In this document: one piece after another, positions 40,715 through 49,412 of the stretch
How the letters are laid out: each line of letters opens with the position of its first letter
Numbering within the stretch: the first letter of the stretch is position 1
Origin: RYN-230 sp963813975
Lineage (GTDB): Bacteria; Actinomycetota; Actinomycetes; Streptosporangiales; Streptosporangiaceae
Direction: 5' to 3'
DNA length: 64,000 nucleotides
Assembly (NCBI GenBank): GCA_963813975.1
Contig: CAWFAP010000007.1
Coordinates: 124,001 to 188,000, forward strand
The notes under the pieces: model-generated
Seen by the model: only the letters and a program-made list of their open reading frames with translations
Told to the model about the DNA's origin: nothing
The model's database searches: none
Made by a program: the position numbers and the translations under genes

Positions 40715-41311
40715 TCAGCGCGTGGCGTGCTCGATGGCCCGGCTGAACTGGGTCCGGCAGGCCTGCTGCGCGACGACCGTGTTCGCCCCGCTCAGGCACT
40801 GGGAGAACGTTGACGCCTGGTGGCCGAACAGCGCGAATCCGGCCAGCAGGATGCCGCTGATCAGCACCCCGACCCCGCCGATCGCGATGGCCACGACCGA
40901 GCCCCGGGGGCCCGCCGTCCCGCCCCGCCGGGCCCGCCGGATCGCGGTGCCCGCCAGCCAGATGGCCATGACCCCGGCCACCAGGGCGAACGCCACGATG
41001 AACACGCCCCGCTGGAAGTTGCTCAGGCCGAGCACGCCGAACAGGCTCAGCAGCGCGAGGAACAGCGCCGCGACCGACCGTTGCTGATGTACCGGATCGG
41101 CGCGCCCGGTGGGCTTGGCCTTGACCCGGGGCAGCGGCTGCTCCCGGCCGTCCGCACCCGGGGATGAAGCGTCCGGGGACGGCGCGGCCGGCGGGGGCGT
41201 GGCCTGCTCCGGGCGCCGGTCCGGCGGCACCCCTGGGGCCGCCGCGTCCGGGGCAGCGGCGTCAGCGGGTGATGGGTCGGGGGGCGGCGGAGGCTGGACG
41301 GCTGGGGGCAT
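40715..41311 (-). CDS. Hypothetical membrane protein with Pro-rich N-terminus
   Basis: A protein of about 198 residues. The first ~80 are Pro/Ala-rich and disordered; then two hydrophobic spans (VAALFLALLSLFGVLGL... VFIVAFALVAGVMAIWLAG and VVAIAIGGVGVLISGILLAGFALF), and a C-terminal ~35-residue exposed segment with two cysteines (SQCLSGAN, QQACRTQF) that could form a disulfide. It resembles the DUF4190-type small membrane proteins but I cannot assign a family firmly. The start is uncertain; ATG 41311 is used because upstream sequence overlaps the purN promoter. Confidence 0.65.
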   Translation of the reverse strand: MPPAVQPPPPPDPSPADAAAPDAAAPGVPPDRRPEQATPPPAAPSPDASSPGADGREQPLPRVKAKPTGRADPVHQQRSVAALFLALLSLFGVLGLSNFQRGVFIVAFALVAGVMAIWLAGTAIRRARRGGTAGPRGSVVAIAIGGVGVLISGILLAGFALFGHQASTFSQCLSGANTVVAQQACRTQFSRAIEHATR

Positions 41312-41424
41312 CAGCGGGGTGCTCCAGGGGGCAGGTAGCGGCGGTGCTCCGGGGGGCAGATACGGACACAGCCTCCTATTTTGCCCTGTCCTGGCCGGTG
41401 GGCAACCCATTGGCCCGGTGCGGT

Positions 41425-41430
41425 TATGGT
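41425..41430 (+). promoter_or_regulatory. -10 box TATGGT, leaderless start of purN
   Basis: TATGGT ends six bases before the ATG at 41437, with no ribosome-binding site. Confidence 0.5.
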
Positions 41431-41436
41431 GGCCGC

Positions 41437-42045
41437 ATGCGCGCACGCCTGGTGGTCCTGGTCTCGGGCACGGGAACGAACCTCCAGGCCTTGCTGGATG
41501 CCTGTGCGGATCCGGCCTACGGTGCGGCCGTGGTGGCGGTCGGCGCCGACCGGACCGGCATCGAGGCGCTGGCCCGCGCGGAGCGGGCCGGGGTGCCCAC
41601 GTTCACGCACCGGGTCAAGGACTATCCGAGCCGGGCGGACTGGGATGAGACGCTCACCGGGTCGTGCCGCGCGGCCCAGCCGGACCTGGTCATCCTGGCC
41701 GGGTTCATGAAGCTGGTCGGGCCGCCCTTCCTGGACGCGTTCGGTGGCCGCCTGATCAACACCCATCCGGCCCTGCTGCCCGCTTTCCCGGGCATGCACG
41801 GCGTGCGCGACGCCCTCGACCATGGGGTGAAACTGACCGGGTGCACCGTGTTCCTGGTGGACGCGGGCACCGACACCGGCCCCGTGATCGCCCAGGCGGC
41901 GGTCCCGGTGCGGGACGACGACGACGAGACGACCCTGCACGAGCGGGTCAAGGTGGCCGAGCGGGCCCTGCTCGTGGAGACTGTGGGCCGGATGGTCCGC
42001 GACGGGTGGGCCGTGCACGGCAGGAAGGTAAGGATCGGGCGGTGA
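41437..42045 (+). CDS. purN: Phosphoribosylglycinamide formyltransferase
   Basis: A 202-residue formyltransferase that adds a formyl group to GAR in purine synthesis. It has the phosphate loop SGTGTNLQAL, and the catalytic triad of the family in RLINTHPALLPAFPG (Asn, His) and DAGTDTGPVIAQ (Asp). ATG 41437 is six bases after a -10 box, so it should be leaderless. The stop overlaps the GTG of purH (GTGA), coupling the two. Confidence 0.95.
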   Translation: MRARLVVLVSGTGTNLQALLDACADPAYGAAVVAVGADRTGIEALARAERAGVPTFTHRVKDYPSRADWDETLTGSCRAAQPDLVILAGFMKLVGPPFLDAFGGRLINTHPALLPAFPGMHGVRDALDHGVKLTGCTVFLVDAGTDTGPVIAQAAVPVRDDDDETTLHERVKVAERALLVETVGRMVRDGWAVHGRKVRIGR

Positions 42046-43713
42046 CGAGGGTACCGATCAGGCGGGCACTGATCAGCGTGTACGACAAGGCGGGGCTCAG
42101 CGACCTGGCCCGCTCGCTGCAGGCTGCGGGCGTGGAGATCGTCAGCACCGGCAGTACCGCGGACACGATCGGGGCCGCGGGCGTCCCGGTGACCCGGGTG
42201 GAGGACGTCACCGGGTTCCCGGAGGCCCTCGACGGCCGGGTGAAGACGCTGCATCCGGCGGTGCACGCGGGGCTGCTCGCCGACCTGGGCAAGGCCGCCC
42301 ACCAGGCCCGGCTAGAGGAGCTGGGCATCGCGGCGTTCCAGCTGCTGGTGTCCAACCTGTACCCGTTCGAGGCGGCCGTGAGCAGCGGTGCCCCGCCCGC
42401 CGAATGCGTCGAGCAGATCGACATCGGCGGCCCGGCCATGGTCCGGGCGGCGGCCAAGAATCACGAGCACGTCGCGGTCATCACCGACCCGTCCCGGTAC
42501 GGGGACGTCGAGGTGGCGGTGGCCGATGGCGGGTTCACCCTGGAGCAGCGGCGGCGGCTGGCGGCCCGCGCCTACGCGCACACCGCGGCGTACGACAGCG
42601 CGGTCGCGTCCTGGTTCGCGTCCGCTTACGCGCCGGACGAGACGGCTGAGGAAACCGGCTGGCCGGACGTGACCGCGGGCTTGTGGACCCGGCGCGAGGT
42701 GCTCCGCTACGGGGAGAACCCGCACCAGCGGGCCGCGCTGTACGTCCGCGGCAGTGCCGGCGAAGGCAGTGCCGGCGAAGGCAGTGCCGGCGAAGGGCCG
42801 GGCCGGCGAGGACCGGGCCGGCGAGGGCCGGGCGGACGGGGGCCGGGCGGACGGGGGAGCACGAGGGGGCATCGCCGGGGCGGCCCAGCTGCACGGCAAG
42901 GCCATGTCCTACAACAACTACGTGGACGCCGCCGCGGCCTGGCGGGCGGCCTTCGACTTCGTCCAGCCGTGCGTGGCCATCATCAAGCACTCCAACCCCT
43001 GCGGCATCGCGCTCGGCACCGACCTGGCCGAGGCGCACCGGAAGGCGAACGCCTGCGATCCGCAGTCCGCGTTCGGCGGGGTCATCGCCACCAACGGGGT
43101 GGTCACCGCGGCGATGGCCGCCCAGGTCAAGGACATCTTCACCGAGCTCGTCATCGCGCCCGGCTTCGAGGACGACGCGCTGGACATCCTGTCGGGCAGC
43201 AAGAACCTGCGCCTGCTGACCTGCCCGCCGCCGATCCGGGGAGGTGGCGGGCCGGAATGGCGGCAGGTGGACGGCGGCCTGCTGCTGCAGACCCCGGATG
43301 AGATCGACGCGCCCGGGGATGACCCGGCCAGCTGGGAGCTCAAGACGGGGCAGCCCGCGTCGGCCGACATGCTCGCCGATCTGGCCTTCGCCTGGCGGGC
43401 CATTCGCAGCGTGAAGTCCAACGCCATCCTGCTGGCCTCCGGGCTGGCCACGGTGGGCGTGGGCATGGGCCAGGTCAACCGGGTGGACGCGGCCCGGCTG
43501 GCCGTGTCCCGGGCGGGCGAGCGCGCGGCCGGGTCGGTCGCGGCCAGCGACGCCTACTTCCCGTTCCCGGACGGACTGGAGGTCCTGACCGCCGCCGGGG
43601 TCCGGGCCGTGGTGCAGCCGGGCGGGTCCATCCGCGACCAGCTCAGCATCGAGGCCGCCGGGCAGGCCGGGATCACCATGTACGTCACCGGAGTCCGCCA
43701 TTTCTTCCACTGA
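42042..43713 (+). CDS. purH: Bifunctional AICAR transformylase/IMP cyclohydrolase (frame broken in a minisatellite)
   Basis: PurH catalyses the last two steps to IMP. The cyclohydrolase half (RRALISVYDKAGLSDLA; TAGVPVTRVEDVTGFPEALDGRVKTLHP-type motifs) runs in one frame from GTG 42042 to ENPHQRAALYVRG. Then come seven 15-bp tandem units coding GSAGE (three), RAGE and GRADG repeats; the fourth unit has 16 bases because of an extra G at 42795-42797. After it, the natural frame (GIAGAAQLHGKAMSYNNYVDAAAAW to GVRHFFH, stop 43713) is shifted by one. Removing that G gives one intact ~556-residue protein with a ~35-residue extra loop. Catalytic motifs KHSNPCGIA and VRHFFH are intact. The gene is essential for purine synthesis, so an assembly error is the simplest reading. 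Confidence 0.92.
42751..42856 (+). repeat. 15-bp minisatellite inside purH
   Basis: Three identical units GGCAGTGCCGGCGAA (42750-42794) are followed by diverged units of the GGCCGGGCCGGCGAG and GGCCGGGCGGACGGG type. One unit is 16 bases long and breaks the frame. Confidence 0.88.
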
Positions 43714-43770
43714 CATCTCATCGACTGGCGTTCCTTCTACTGGACTTCCTTCCGTGGGCGGAGGTGAGGG

Positions 43771-44628
43771 ATGACGGCGATCATCCTGGACGGGAAGGCC
43801 GCCGCCACCGCGATCAAGGCGGAGCTGGCCGTGCGGGTGGCCGCACTGGCCGCCCGCGGCGTGCAGCCCGGGCTGGCCACGGTCCTGGTCGGCGACGATC
43901 CCGGCAGCCGCGCCTACGTCAACGGCAAGCACCGGGACTGCGCCGAGGTCGGCATCGCCAGCATCCGCCGCGACCTGCCCGCCGACGCCACCCAGGAGCA
44001 GGTCGAGGCGGTGGTCGACGAGCTGAACGCCGACCCGGCCTGCACCGGATACATCGTGCAGCTGCCGCTGCCGGCCGGGCTCGACGCCAACCGGGTGCTG
44101 AGCCGCATCGACCCGGACAAGGACGCTGACGGGCTGCACCCGCTGAACCTCGGCCGTCTCGTGCTCGGTGAGCCGGGACCGCTGCCCTGCACCCCGCGGG
44201 GCATCGTGGAACTGCTCCGCCGCTACGACGTGCCGATCGCCGGGGCCGACGTCACCGTGATCGGCCGCGGGATCACCGTGGGCCGGGCGCTGGGCCTGCT
44301 GCTGACCCGGCGCACCGAGAACGCCACCGTCACCCTCTGCCACACCGGGACCAAGGACCTGGCCGCGCACACCCGGAGCGCCGACATCGTGGTGGTCGCG
44401 GCGGGCCGCCCCGGCCTGCTGACCGCGGACATGATCATGCCGGGGGCCGCGGTCCTGGACGTGGGCATCACCCGGACCGAGGCGGGCCTGGTGGGTGACG
44501 TGGCCCCCAAAGTCTCGGAGGTGGCCGGCTTCCTCGCGCCCATGCCCGGCGGGGTCGGCCCGATGACCCGGGCGATGCTGCTGGCCAACGTGGTGGACGC
44601 CGCGGAGGCCGGGGTAAGCTACCAGTAA
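43771..44628 (+). CDS. folD: Methylenetetrahydrofolate dehydrogenase/cyclohydrolase
   Basis: A 285-residue bifunctional enzyme converting 5,10-methylene-THF to 10-formyl-THF, which feeds PurN and PurH encoded just upstream. It has the SRAYVNGKHRDCAEVGI segment with the catalytic lysine, the QLPLPAGLD motif, the NADP motif IGRGITVGRALGLLL, and the C-terminal PMPGGVGPMTRAML. GGAGGTGAGGG precedes the ATG. Length is normal. Confidence 0.96.
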   Translation: MTAIILDGKAAATAIKAELAVRVAALAARGVQPGLATVLVGDDPGSRAYVNGKHRDCAEVGIASIRRDLPADATQEQVEAVVDELNADPACTGYIVQLPLPAGLDANRVLSRIDPDKDADGLHPLNLGRLVLGEPGPLPCTPRGIVELLRRYDVPIAGADVTVIGRGITVGRALGLLLTRRTENATVTLCHTGTKDLAAHTRSADIVVVAAGRPGLLTADMIMPGAAVLDVGITRTEAGLVGDVAPKVSEVAGFLAPMPGGVGPMTRAMLLANVVDAAEAGVSYQ

Positions 44629-44799
44629 GTAACATCCTGGCTGGCATCCTGGGGGACCCCCGGGGGGTGGGCCAGGACACGGCATTTGGCACTCTTATGG
44701 TGCGCCGCCGCATACCGGGCCCAGCCTGGCCAGCCAGGGCCAGTCCCGGGGTTGCGGCGAACAGGCAGGGCGAACAAGGCAGGAGGTTGGCCGCCGGTC

Positions 44800-45579
44800 A
44801 TGAACATCGTCGTTTGCGTCAAGCAGGTGCCGGACACGTGGGCGGAACGGACCCTGAGGCCCGAGGACTCGCGCCTGGACCGGGCGTCGGTCGACGGGGT
44901 CATCAACGAACTCGACGAGTACGCGATCGAGGAAGGGCTGCGCCTGGCCGAGGCGCACGAGGGTGAGGTCACCATCCTGACCATGGGCCCGGACAAGGCC
45001 AGCGAGTCGATCCGCAAGGCGCTGTCCATGGGTGCCGACAAGGCGGTGCACGTCATCGACGACGGCCTGGCCGGCTCGGACGCGCTGCAGACGTCGGCCG
45101 TCCTGGCCCAGGTCCTGGGCCGGATCGGGTTCGACCTGGTCATCCTGGGCGCGGAGTCCACCGACGCCCGGATGGGCGTGATGGCCGCGATGCTGGCCGA
45201 GCGGCTCGGCGTCCCGCAGGTCTCGCTGGCCAGCAAGGTCGAGGTGGACGGTACCGCGCTGCGGATCCACCGGCAGCGGGACTACGGCTACGACAAGGTC
45301 GAGGCCAGCCTGCCCGCCGTGATCAGCGTGGTGGAGAAGATCAACGAGCCGCGCTACCCGTCCTTCAAGGGCATCATGGCGGCCAAGAAGAAGCCCGTGG
45401 AGACGGTCACCCTGGCCGACACCGGGATCGGCGCGGACCAGGTGGGCCTGGCCGCCGCGGCCACCGAGGTGGTCAGCTTCGCGAACCGGCCGCCGCGGCA
45501 GGCGGGCACGGTCGTCAAGGACGAGGGCGACGGCGGGACGAAGGCGGCCGAGTTCCTCGCCGGGCAGAAGTTCATCTGA
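44800..45579 (+). CDS. etfB: Electron transfer flavoprotein, beta subunit
   Basis: A 259-residue subunit with MNIVVCVKQVPDTWAE at the start and DYGYDKVEASLPAVISV near the AMP-binding region, typical of group I EtfB. With EtfA it takes electrons from acyl-CoA dehydrogenases. AGGAGG lies 13 bases upstream of ATG 44800. etfA follows after 48 bp, so both are in one operon. It begins after a 171-bp gap from folD. Confidence 0.95.
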   Translation: MNIVVCVKQVPDTWAERTLRPEDSRLDRASVDGVINELDEYAIEEGLRLAEAHEGEVTILTMGPDKASESIRKALSMGADKAVHVIDDGLAGSDALQTSAVLAQVLGRIGFDLVILGAESTDARMGVMAAMLAERLGVPQVSLASKVEVDGTALRIHRQRDYGYDKVEASLPAVISVVEKINEPRYPSFKGIMAAKKKPVETVTLADTGIGADQVGLAAAATEVVSFANRPPRQAGTVVKDEGDGGTKAAEFLAGQKFI

Positions 45580-45627
45580 GCCTCAGGTCATCTGGGCAGC
45601 GGAGCATTCAAGGAAGGACGGCCGACG

Positions 45628-46593
45628 ATGGCTGAGGTTCTGGTTCTCGCCGAGCACGACGGCGAGACGGTGAAGAAGGTGACCGGCGAGCTGCTGACCC
45701 TGGCCCGCCAGTTCGGCGAGGCCGCGGCGGTCTGGATCGGCGCGGGTGCGGAGGGCGGCCGGGAACGGCTGGCCGAGTTCGGCGCGGCCAAGGTTTACGT
45801 GGCCGACGGCAGCGACGTCGAGGACTACATCGTCGCCCCCACGGCCGAGGTGCTCGCCGGGCTGGTCGCGCAGAAGTCCCCGGCGGCCGTGCTGCTCGCC
45901 GCCACCGGCGACGGCAAGGAAGTGGCCGGGCGGCTGGCGGTCAAGATCGGGTCCGGGGTGATCACCGACGCGGTCGGCCTCACCGCGGGCGACGGCGGCC
46001 TGGTCGCGGAGCAGTCCATCTTCGGCGGCGCGATCAACGTGCAGGCCGCCGTGCGGACCGGGACCCCGATCGTCGCGGTGCGGCCCAACTCCGTCGCGGC
46101 CGAGGCCGCCCTGGCGGCCGCGGAGATCGAGCCGGCCGGGGTGGAGCTGAGCGACGCGGCCAAGGCGGCCAAGATCACCGAGCGGGTGGTGGCCGAGCGG
46201 GGCGAGCGGCCTGAGCTCTCCGAGGCGGCGATTGTGGTCTCCGGCGGCCGCGGCGTCGGCAACGCGGACAACTTCGCCCTGATCGAGAAGCTGGCGGACT
46301 CCCTCGGCGCGGCCGTCGGCGCGTCCCGGGCGGCGACCGACGCCGGCTGGTACCCGCACCAGTTCCAGGTGGGCCAGACCGGCAAGACGGTCTCCCCGCA
46401 GCTGTACCTGGCGGTGGGCATCTCCGGGGCGATCCAGCACCGGGCCGGCATGCAGACCTCCAAGACCATCATGGTGATCAACAAGGACCCCGAGGCGCCG
46501 ATCTTCGAACTGGCCGACTTCGGCGTGGTCGGTGACCTGTTCGCGGTGGTGCCGCAGCTGACCGAGGAGGTCGAGCGGCGCTCGGCGAGCTAG
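45628..46593 (+). CDS. etfA: Electron transfer flavoprotein, alpha subunit
   Basis: A 321-residue FAD-binding subunit. The C-terminal FAD domain contains GRGVGNADNFALIEKLAD and the motif GQTGKTVSPQLYLAVGISG. AAGGAAGG precedes the ATG. It follows etfB and precedes, by 67 bp, a cysteine desulfurase, an order common in actinobacteria. Length is normal. Confidence 0.95.
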   Translation: MAEVLVLAEHDGETVKKVTGELLTLARQFGEAAAVWIGAGAEGGRERLAEFGAAKVYVADGSDVEDYIVAPTAEVLAGLVAQKSPAAVLLAATGDGKEVAGRLAVKIGSGVITDAVGLTAGDGGLVAEQSIFGGAINVQAAVRTGTPIVAVRPNSVAAEAALAAAEIEPAGVELSDAAKAAKITERVVAERGERPELSEAAIVVSGGRGVGNADNFALIEKLADSLGAAVGASRAATDAGWYPHQFQVGQTGKTVSPQLYLAVGISGAIQHRAGMQTSKTIMVINKDPEAPIFELADFGVVGDLFAVVPQLTEEVERRSAS

Positions 46594-46644
46594 GAGTGGC
46601 CCCGGAACGCCTCCTGCGGCGTCCTCAGGTCCTGGATCGCCCAC

Positions 46645-46650
46645 TAGGCT
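46645..46650 (+). promoter_or_regulatory. -10 box TAGGCT before cysteine desulfurase
   Basis: TAGGCT ends ten bases before the ATG at 46661; no ribosome-binding site is seen. Confidence 0.45.
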
Positions 46651-46660
46651 GAAATCCGTC

Positions 46661-47927
46661 ATGGGGTACATCGAGTACGCGGCCGAGCGCCCGCGGCCGG
46701 CCGAGGACTGCGTGGTCTACCTGGACCACGCGGCGACCACGCCGATGCTTCCTGAGGCGCTCGCGGCGATGACGGACGAACTCGGCCAGCTGGGCAATCC
46801 CTCGTCCCTGCACAACGCCGGGCGCCGCGCCCGCCGCGTGGTGGAGGAGTCCCGGGAGCAGGTCGCCGAGGTGTTCGGCGCCCGGCCCAGCGAGGTCATC
46901 TTCACCAGCGGCGGCACCGAAGCCGACAACCTGGCCGTCAAGGGCCTGTACTGGGCGCGCCGCGCGGCCGCCTCTGGCCCCGGCCCGTCTGGCCCCGGCC
47001 CGTCTGGCCCCGGCCGCCGGGACCGTGCCCCGCCGGGTGCTGGCCACCGCGATCGAGCATCACGCGGTGCTGGACTCGGTGCACTGGCTGGCCGGGCACG
47101 AGGACGCCGAGGAGCACTGGCTGCCGGTGGATGAGGCCGGGGTGCTCCAGCCCGCCACGCTGGCCGAGGCCATCGCCGCCGGCCCGGGCGCGGTCGCCCT
47201 GGTTACCGTGATGTGGGCCAACAACGAGGTGGGCGTGATCCAGCCGATCCCCGAGCTCGCCGCGCTGGCCCAGGAGCACGGCATCCCGTTCCACACCGAC
47301 GCGGTGCAGGCGGCTGGCCAGCTGCCGGTCAGCTTCGCGGCCAGCGGCGCGGACGCGATGACCATCACCGGCCACAAGTTCGGCGGCCCGGTGGGCGCGG
47401 GCGCGCTGCTGCTGGCCCGCGGCGTCCAGCCCGTCCCCGTGCTGCACGGCGGCGGCCAGGAGAGCGAGGTGCGCTCCGGCACGCTGGACGCCCCGGCCAT
47501 CCGCGCGTTCGCGGTCGCGGCGGCGGTCATGGCCAGCCGCCGGGACGAGGAGGCCGCCCGGCTGGCCAAGCTCCGTGACGACCTGATCGCCCAGGTGCTC
47601 GCGGCCGTGCCGGACGCCATCCTCAACGGCCCGCCCGCCGGGCCGGGCCGCCTGCCCGGCAATGCGCACTTCTCGTTCCCCGGCTGCGAGGGCGACGCGC
47701 TGCTGATGCTGCTCGACGCCAAGGGCATCGCCTGCTCGACCGGGTCGGCCTGCACCGCCGGGGTGGCCCAGCCCAGCCACGTGCTGCTGGCCATGGGCGC
47801 GGGCGAGGCCAGGTCCCGCGCATCGCTGCGATTCTCGCTCGGCCACACGTCCACCCAGGACGATGTGGACGCGGTCGGCGCGGCCATCGGGGAGGCTGTG
47901 CAGCGGGCCCGGCGCGCCGCCCGCTGA
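46661..47927 (+). CDS. Cysteine desulfurase (frame broken in a short repeat)
   Basis: A class V aminotransferase-fold enzyme that moves sulfur from cysteine, here probably to MnmA encoded next. The N-terminal part (VVYLDHAATTPMLPEAL, IFTSGGTEADNLAVKGLYWARRAA) is in one frame. Three copies of TCTGGCCCCGGCCCG-like 15-bp units follow; the third has one base too many in its C-run (about 47008-47011), and the rest (AAGTVPRRVLATAIEHHAVLDSV onwards) is in another frame, ending at 47927. The PLP lysine (TGHKFGGPVGAG) and catalytic cysteine (CSTGSACTAGV) are intact. With one C removed a ~421-residue IscS/NifS-like protein results. A -10 box at 46645 suggests a leaderless start at ATG 46661. Confidence 0.9.
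46975..47016 (+). repeat. 15-bp repeats inside the cysteine desulfurase gene
   Basis: Three adjacent TCTGGCCCCGGCCCG-type units encode SGPGP. The last unit is out of register and coincides with the frame break. Confidence 0.8.
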
Positions 47928-48037
47928 CCCTCCGCGCAGCCTGCGCTTAAAACTTTCCGCAACGAACCGCTCACGTGGCCAGCCTCCGGCCGGGCGTGAG
48001 GCGCCGGCGGCTGGCCCCGGGGGCGGTCCGCGCCGCG

Positions 48038-48043
48038 TAGGCT
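48038..48043 (+). promoter_or_regulatory. -10 box TAGGCT, leaderless start of mnmA
   Basis: TAGGCT ends nine bases before the ATG at 48053, with no ribosome-binding site between. Confidence 0.5.
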
Positions 48044-48052
48044 CGGTGGACG

Positions 48053-49156
48053 ATGAATCGTCTTCGCGTGCTAGCCGCCATGTCCGGCGGAGTGGACTCG
48101 GCGGTGGCCGCTGCCCGGGCGGCCGACGCCGGTCACGAGGTGACCGGCGTCCACCTGGCCCTGTCCTCGAACCCCCAGTCCTACCGCTCCGGCGCGCGGG
48201 GCTGTTGCACGGTGGAGGACGCCCGTGATGCCCGCCGGGCCGCGGACGTGATCGGCATCCCGTTCTACGTGTGGGACATGGCCGAGCGGTTCGACCGGGA
48301 CGTGGTGGCGGACTTCGTGGCGCAGTACGCCGCGGGCCGCACGCCCAATCCCTGCCTGCGCTGCAACGAGAAGATCAAGTTCGCGGCGGTGCTGGACCGG
48401 GCCGTCGCCCTCGGGTTCGACGCGGTCTGCACCGGCCACCACGCCCGGCTCCACGACGGCCGCCTGGTCCGCAGCGTGGACCCGGGCAAGGACCAGTCGT
48501 ACGTGCTGGCCGTGCTCACCCGCGAGCAGCTGGACCGGGCCATGTTCCCGCTGGGCTCCTCGACCAAGGCTGAGGTGCGCGAGGAAGCCGCGGCGCGGGG
48601 GATGGCGGTGGCCACCAAGCCAGACAGCCACGACGTCTGCTTCATCCCGGACGGGGACACCCGGGCGTTCCTGGCCGGCCGGCTGGGCGACTCGCCGGGC
48701 CGCATCGTGGCCGAGGACGGGACGCCTGTCGGCACCCATGACGGTGCCTACGGTTTCACCATCGGCCAGCGCAAGGGATTGCGGGTCGGGGTGCCGGCCG
48801 GGGACGGCAGGCCCCGCTACGTGCTCGACATCGAGCCGGTGTCCCGGACCGTTACCGTCGGGCCGCGCGAGTCCCTGGACGTGCAGCAGATCCTGGCCGA
48901 GCGGCCGGTGTGGAGCGGCTGTGAGCCGCTGCGCGAGCCGCGCGAGTGCCTGGTCCAGTTGCGCGCCCACGGCGAGGTCCACCGGGCCACCGCCAGCCTG
49001 GCCGGGGACATGCTGCACATCACCCTGGGCCGGCCAGCGCAGGGCGTGGCCACGGGCCAGGCCGCGGTCCTGTATGACGGCGACACCGTGCTGGGCAGCG
49101 CCACCATCAGCGGCACCCGGGCCCGGGCCCAAGCCCCGGCGGAATCCGCCCGCTGA
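48053..49156 (+). CDS. mnmA: tRNA-specific 2-thiouridylase MnmA
   Basis: A 367-residue enzyme that thiolates U34 of Lys, Glu and Gln tRNAs. It starts with the PP-loop MSGGVDSAVAAA; catalytic cysteines are in TPNPCLRCNEKIKF and SHDVCFIPDGD; the C-terminal domain contains TIGQRKGLRVG. Sulfur probably comes from the cysteine desulfurase encoded just upstream. The methionine synthase-like gene that often follows mnmA in actinobacteria is here 14.7 kb away. Confidence 0.96.
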   Translation: MNRLRVLAAMSGGVDSAVAAARAADAGHEVTGVHLALSSNPQSYRSGARGCCTVEDARDARRAADVIGIPFYVWDMAERFDRDVVADFVAQYAAGRTPNPCLRCNEKIKFAAVLDRAVALGFDAVCTGHHARLHDGRLVRSVDPGKDQSYVLAVLTREQLDRAMFPLGSSTKAEVREEAAARGMAVATKPDSHDVCFIPDGDTRAFLAGRLGDSPGRIVAEDGTPVGTHDGAYGFTIGQRKGLRVGVPAGDGRPRYVLDIEPVSRTVTVGPRESLDVQQILAERPVWSGCEPLREPRECLVQLRAHGEVHRATASLAGDMLHITLGRPAQGVATGQAAVLYDGDTVLGSATISGTRARAQAPAESAR

Positions 49157-49328
49157 CCCTCCGGGAAGGCGGCCCGCCTCCGCGGAGCCGCGCGCCGCGC
49201 CGAGTCCGCGAACTTATCCGGCCATTACCGTGCATGATGCCCGCGATCACGGGAACAGGGGCCAAACCGTCTCAGCTTCGCTTCATTGCGGCGCGGAGGC
49301 TAGCAAATCTTCGCCGGAGGTGCATCCC

Positions 49329-49357
49329 TTGTTACGGGTGGGGAAAGCCTCTAGCGT
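49329..49357 (+). promoter_or_regulatory. Predicted promoter of the sugar importer operon
   Basis: TTGTTA (49329-49334), a 17-bp spacer and TAGCGT (49352-49357) precede the solute-binding protein gene by 55 bp. Confidence 0.4.
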
Positions 49358-49412
49358 TGGCGTCAACGGCAGGGGTGACAGGTGCAAAGAGGCACGGGCC
49401 GCGGGAGGCACC

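Noticed and set aside
44629..44799. tRNA or riboswitch between folD and etfB
   Set aside because: I found no cloverleaf, anticodon arm or known riboswitch core here or in other gaps; the sequence is only GC-rich with weak hairpins.
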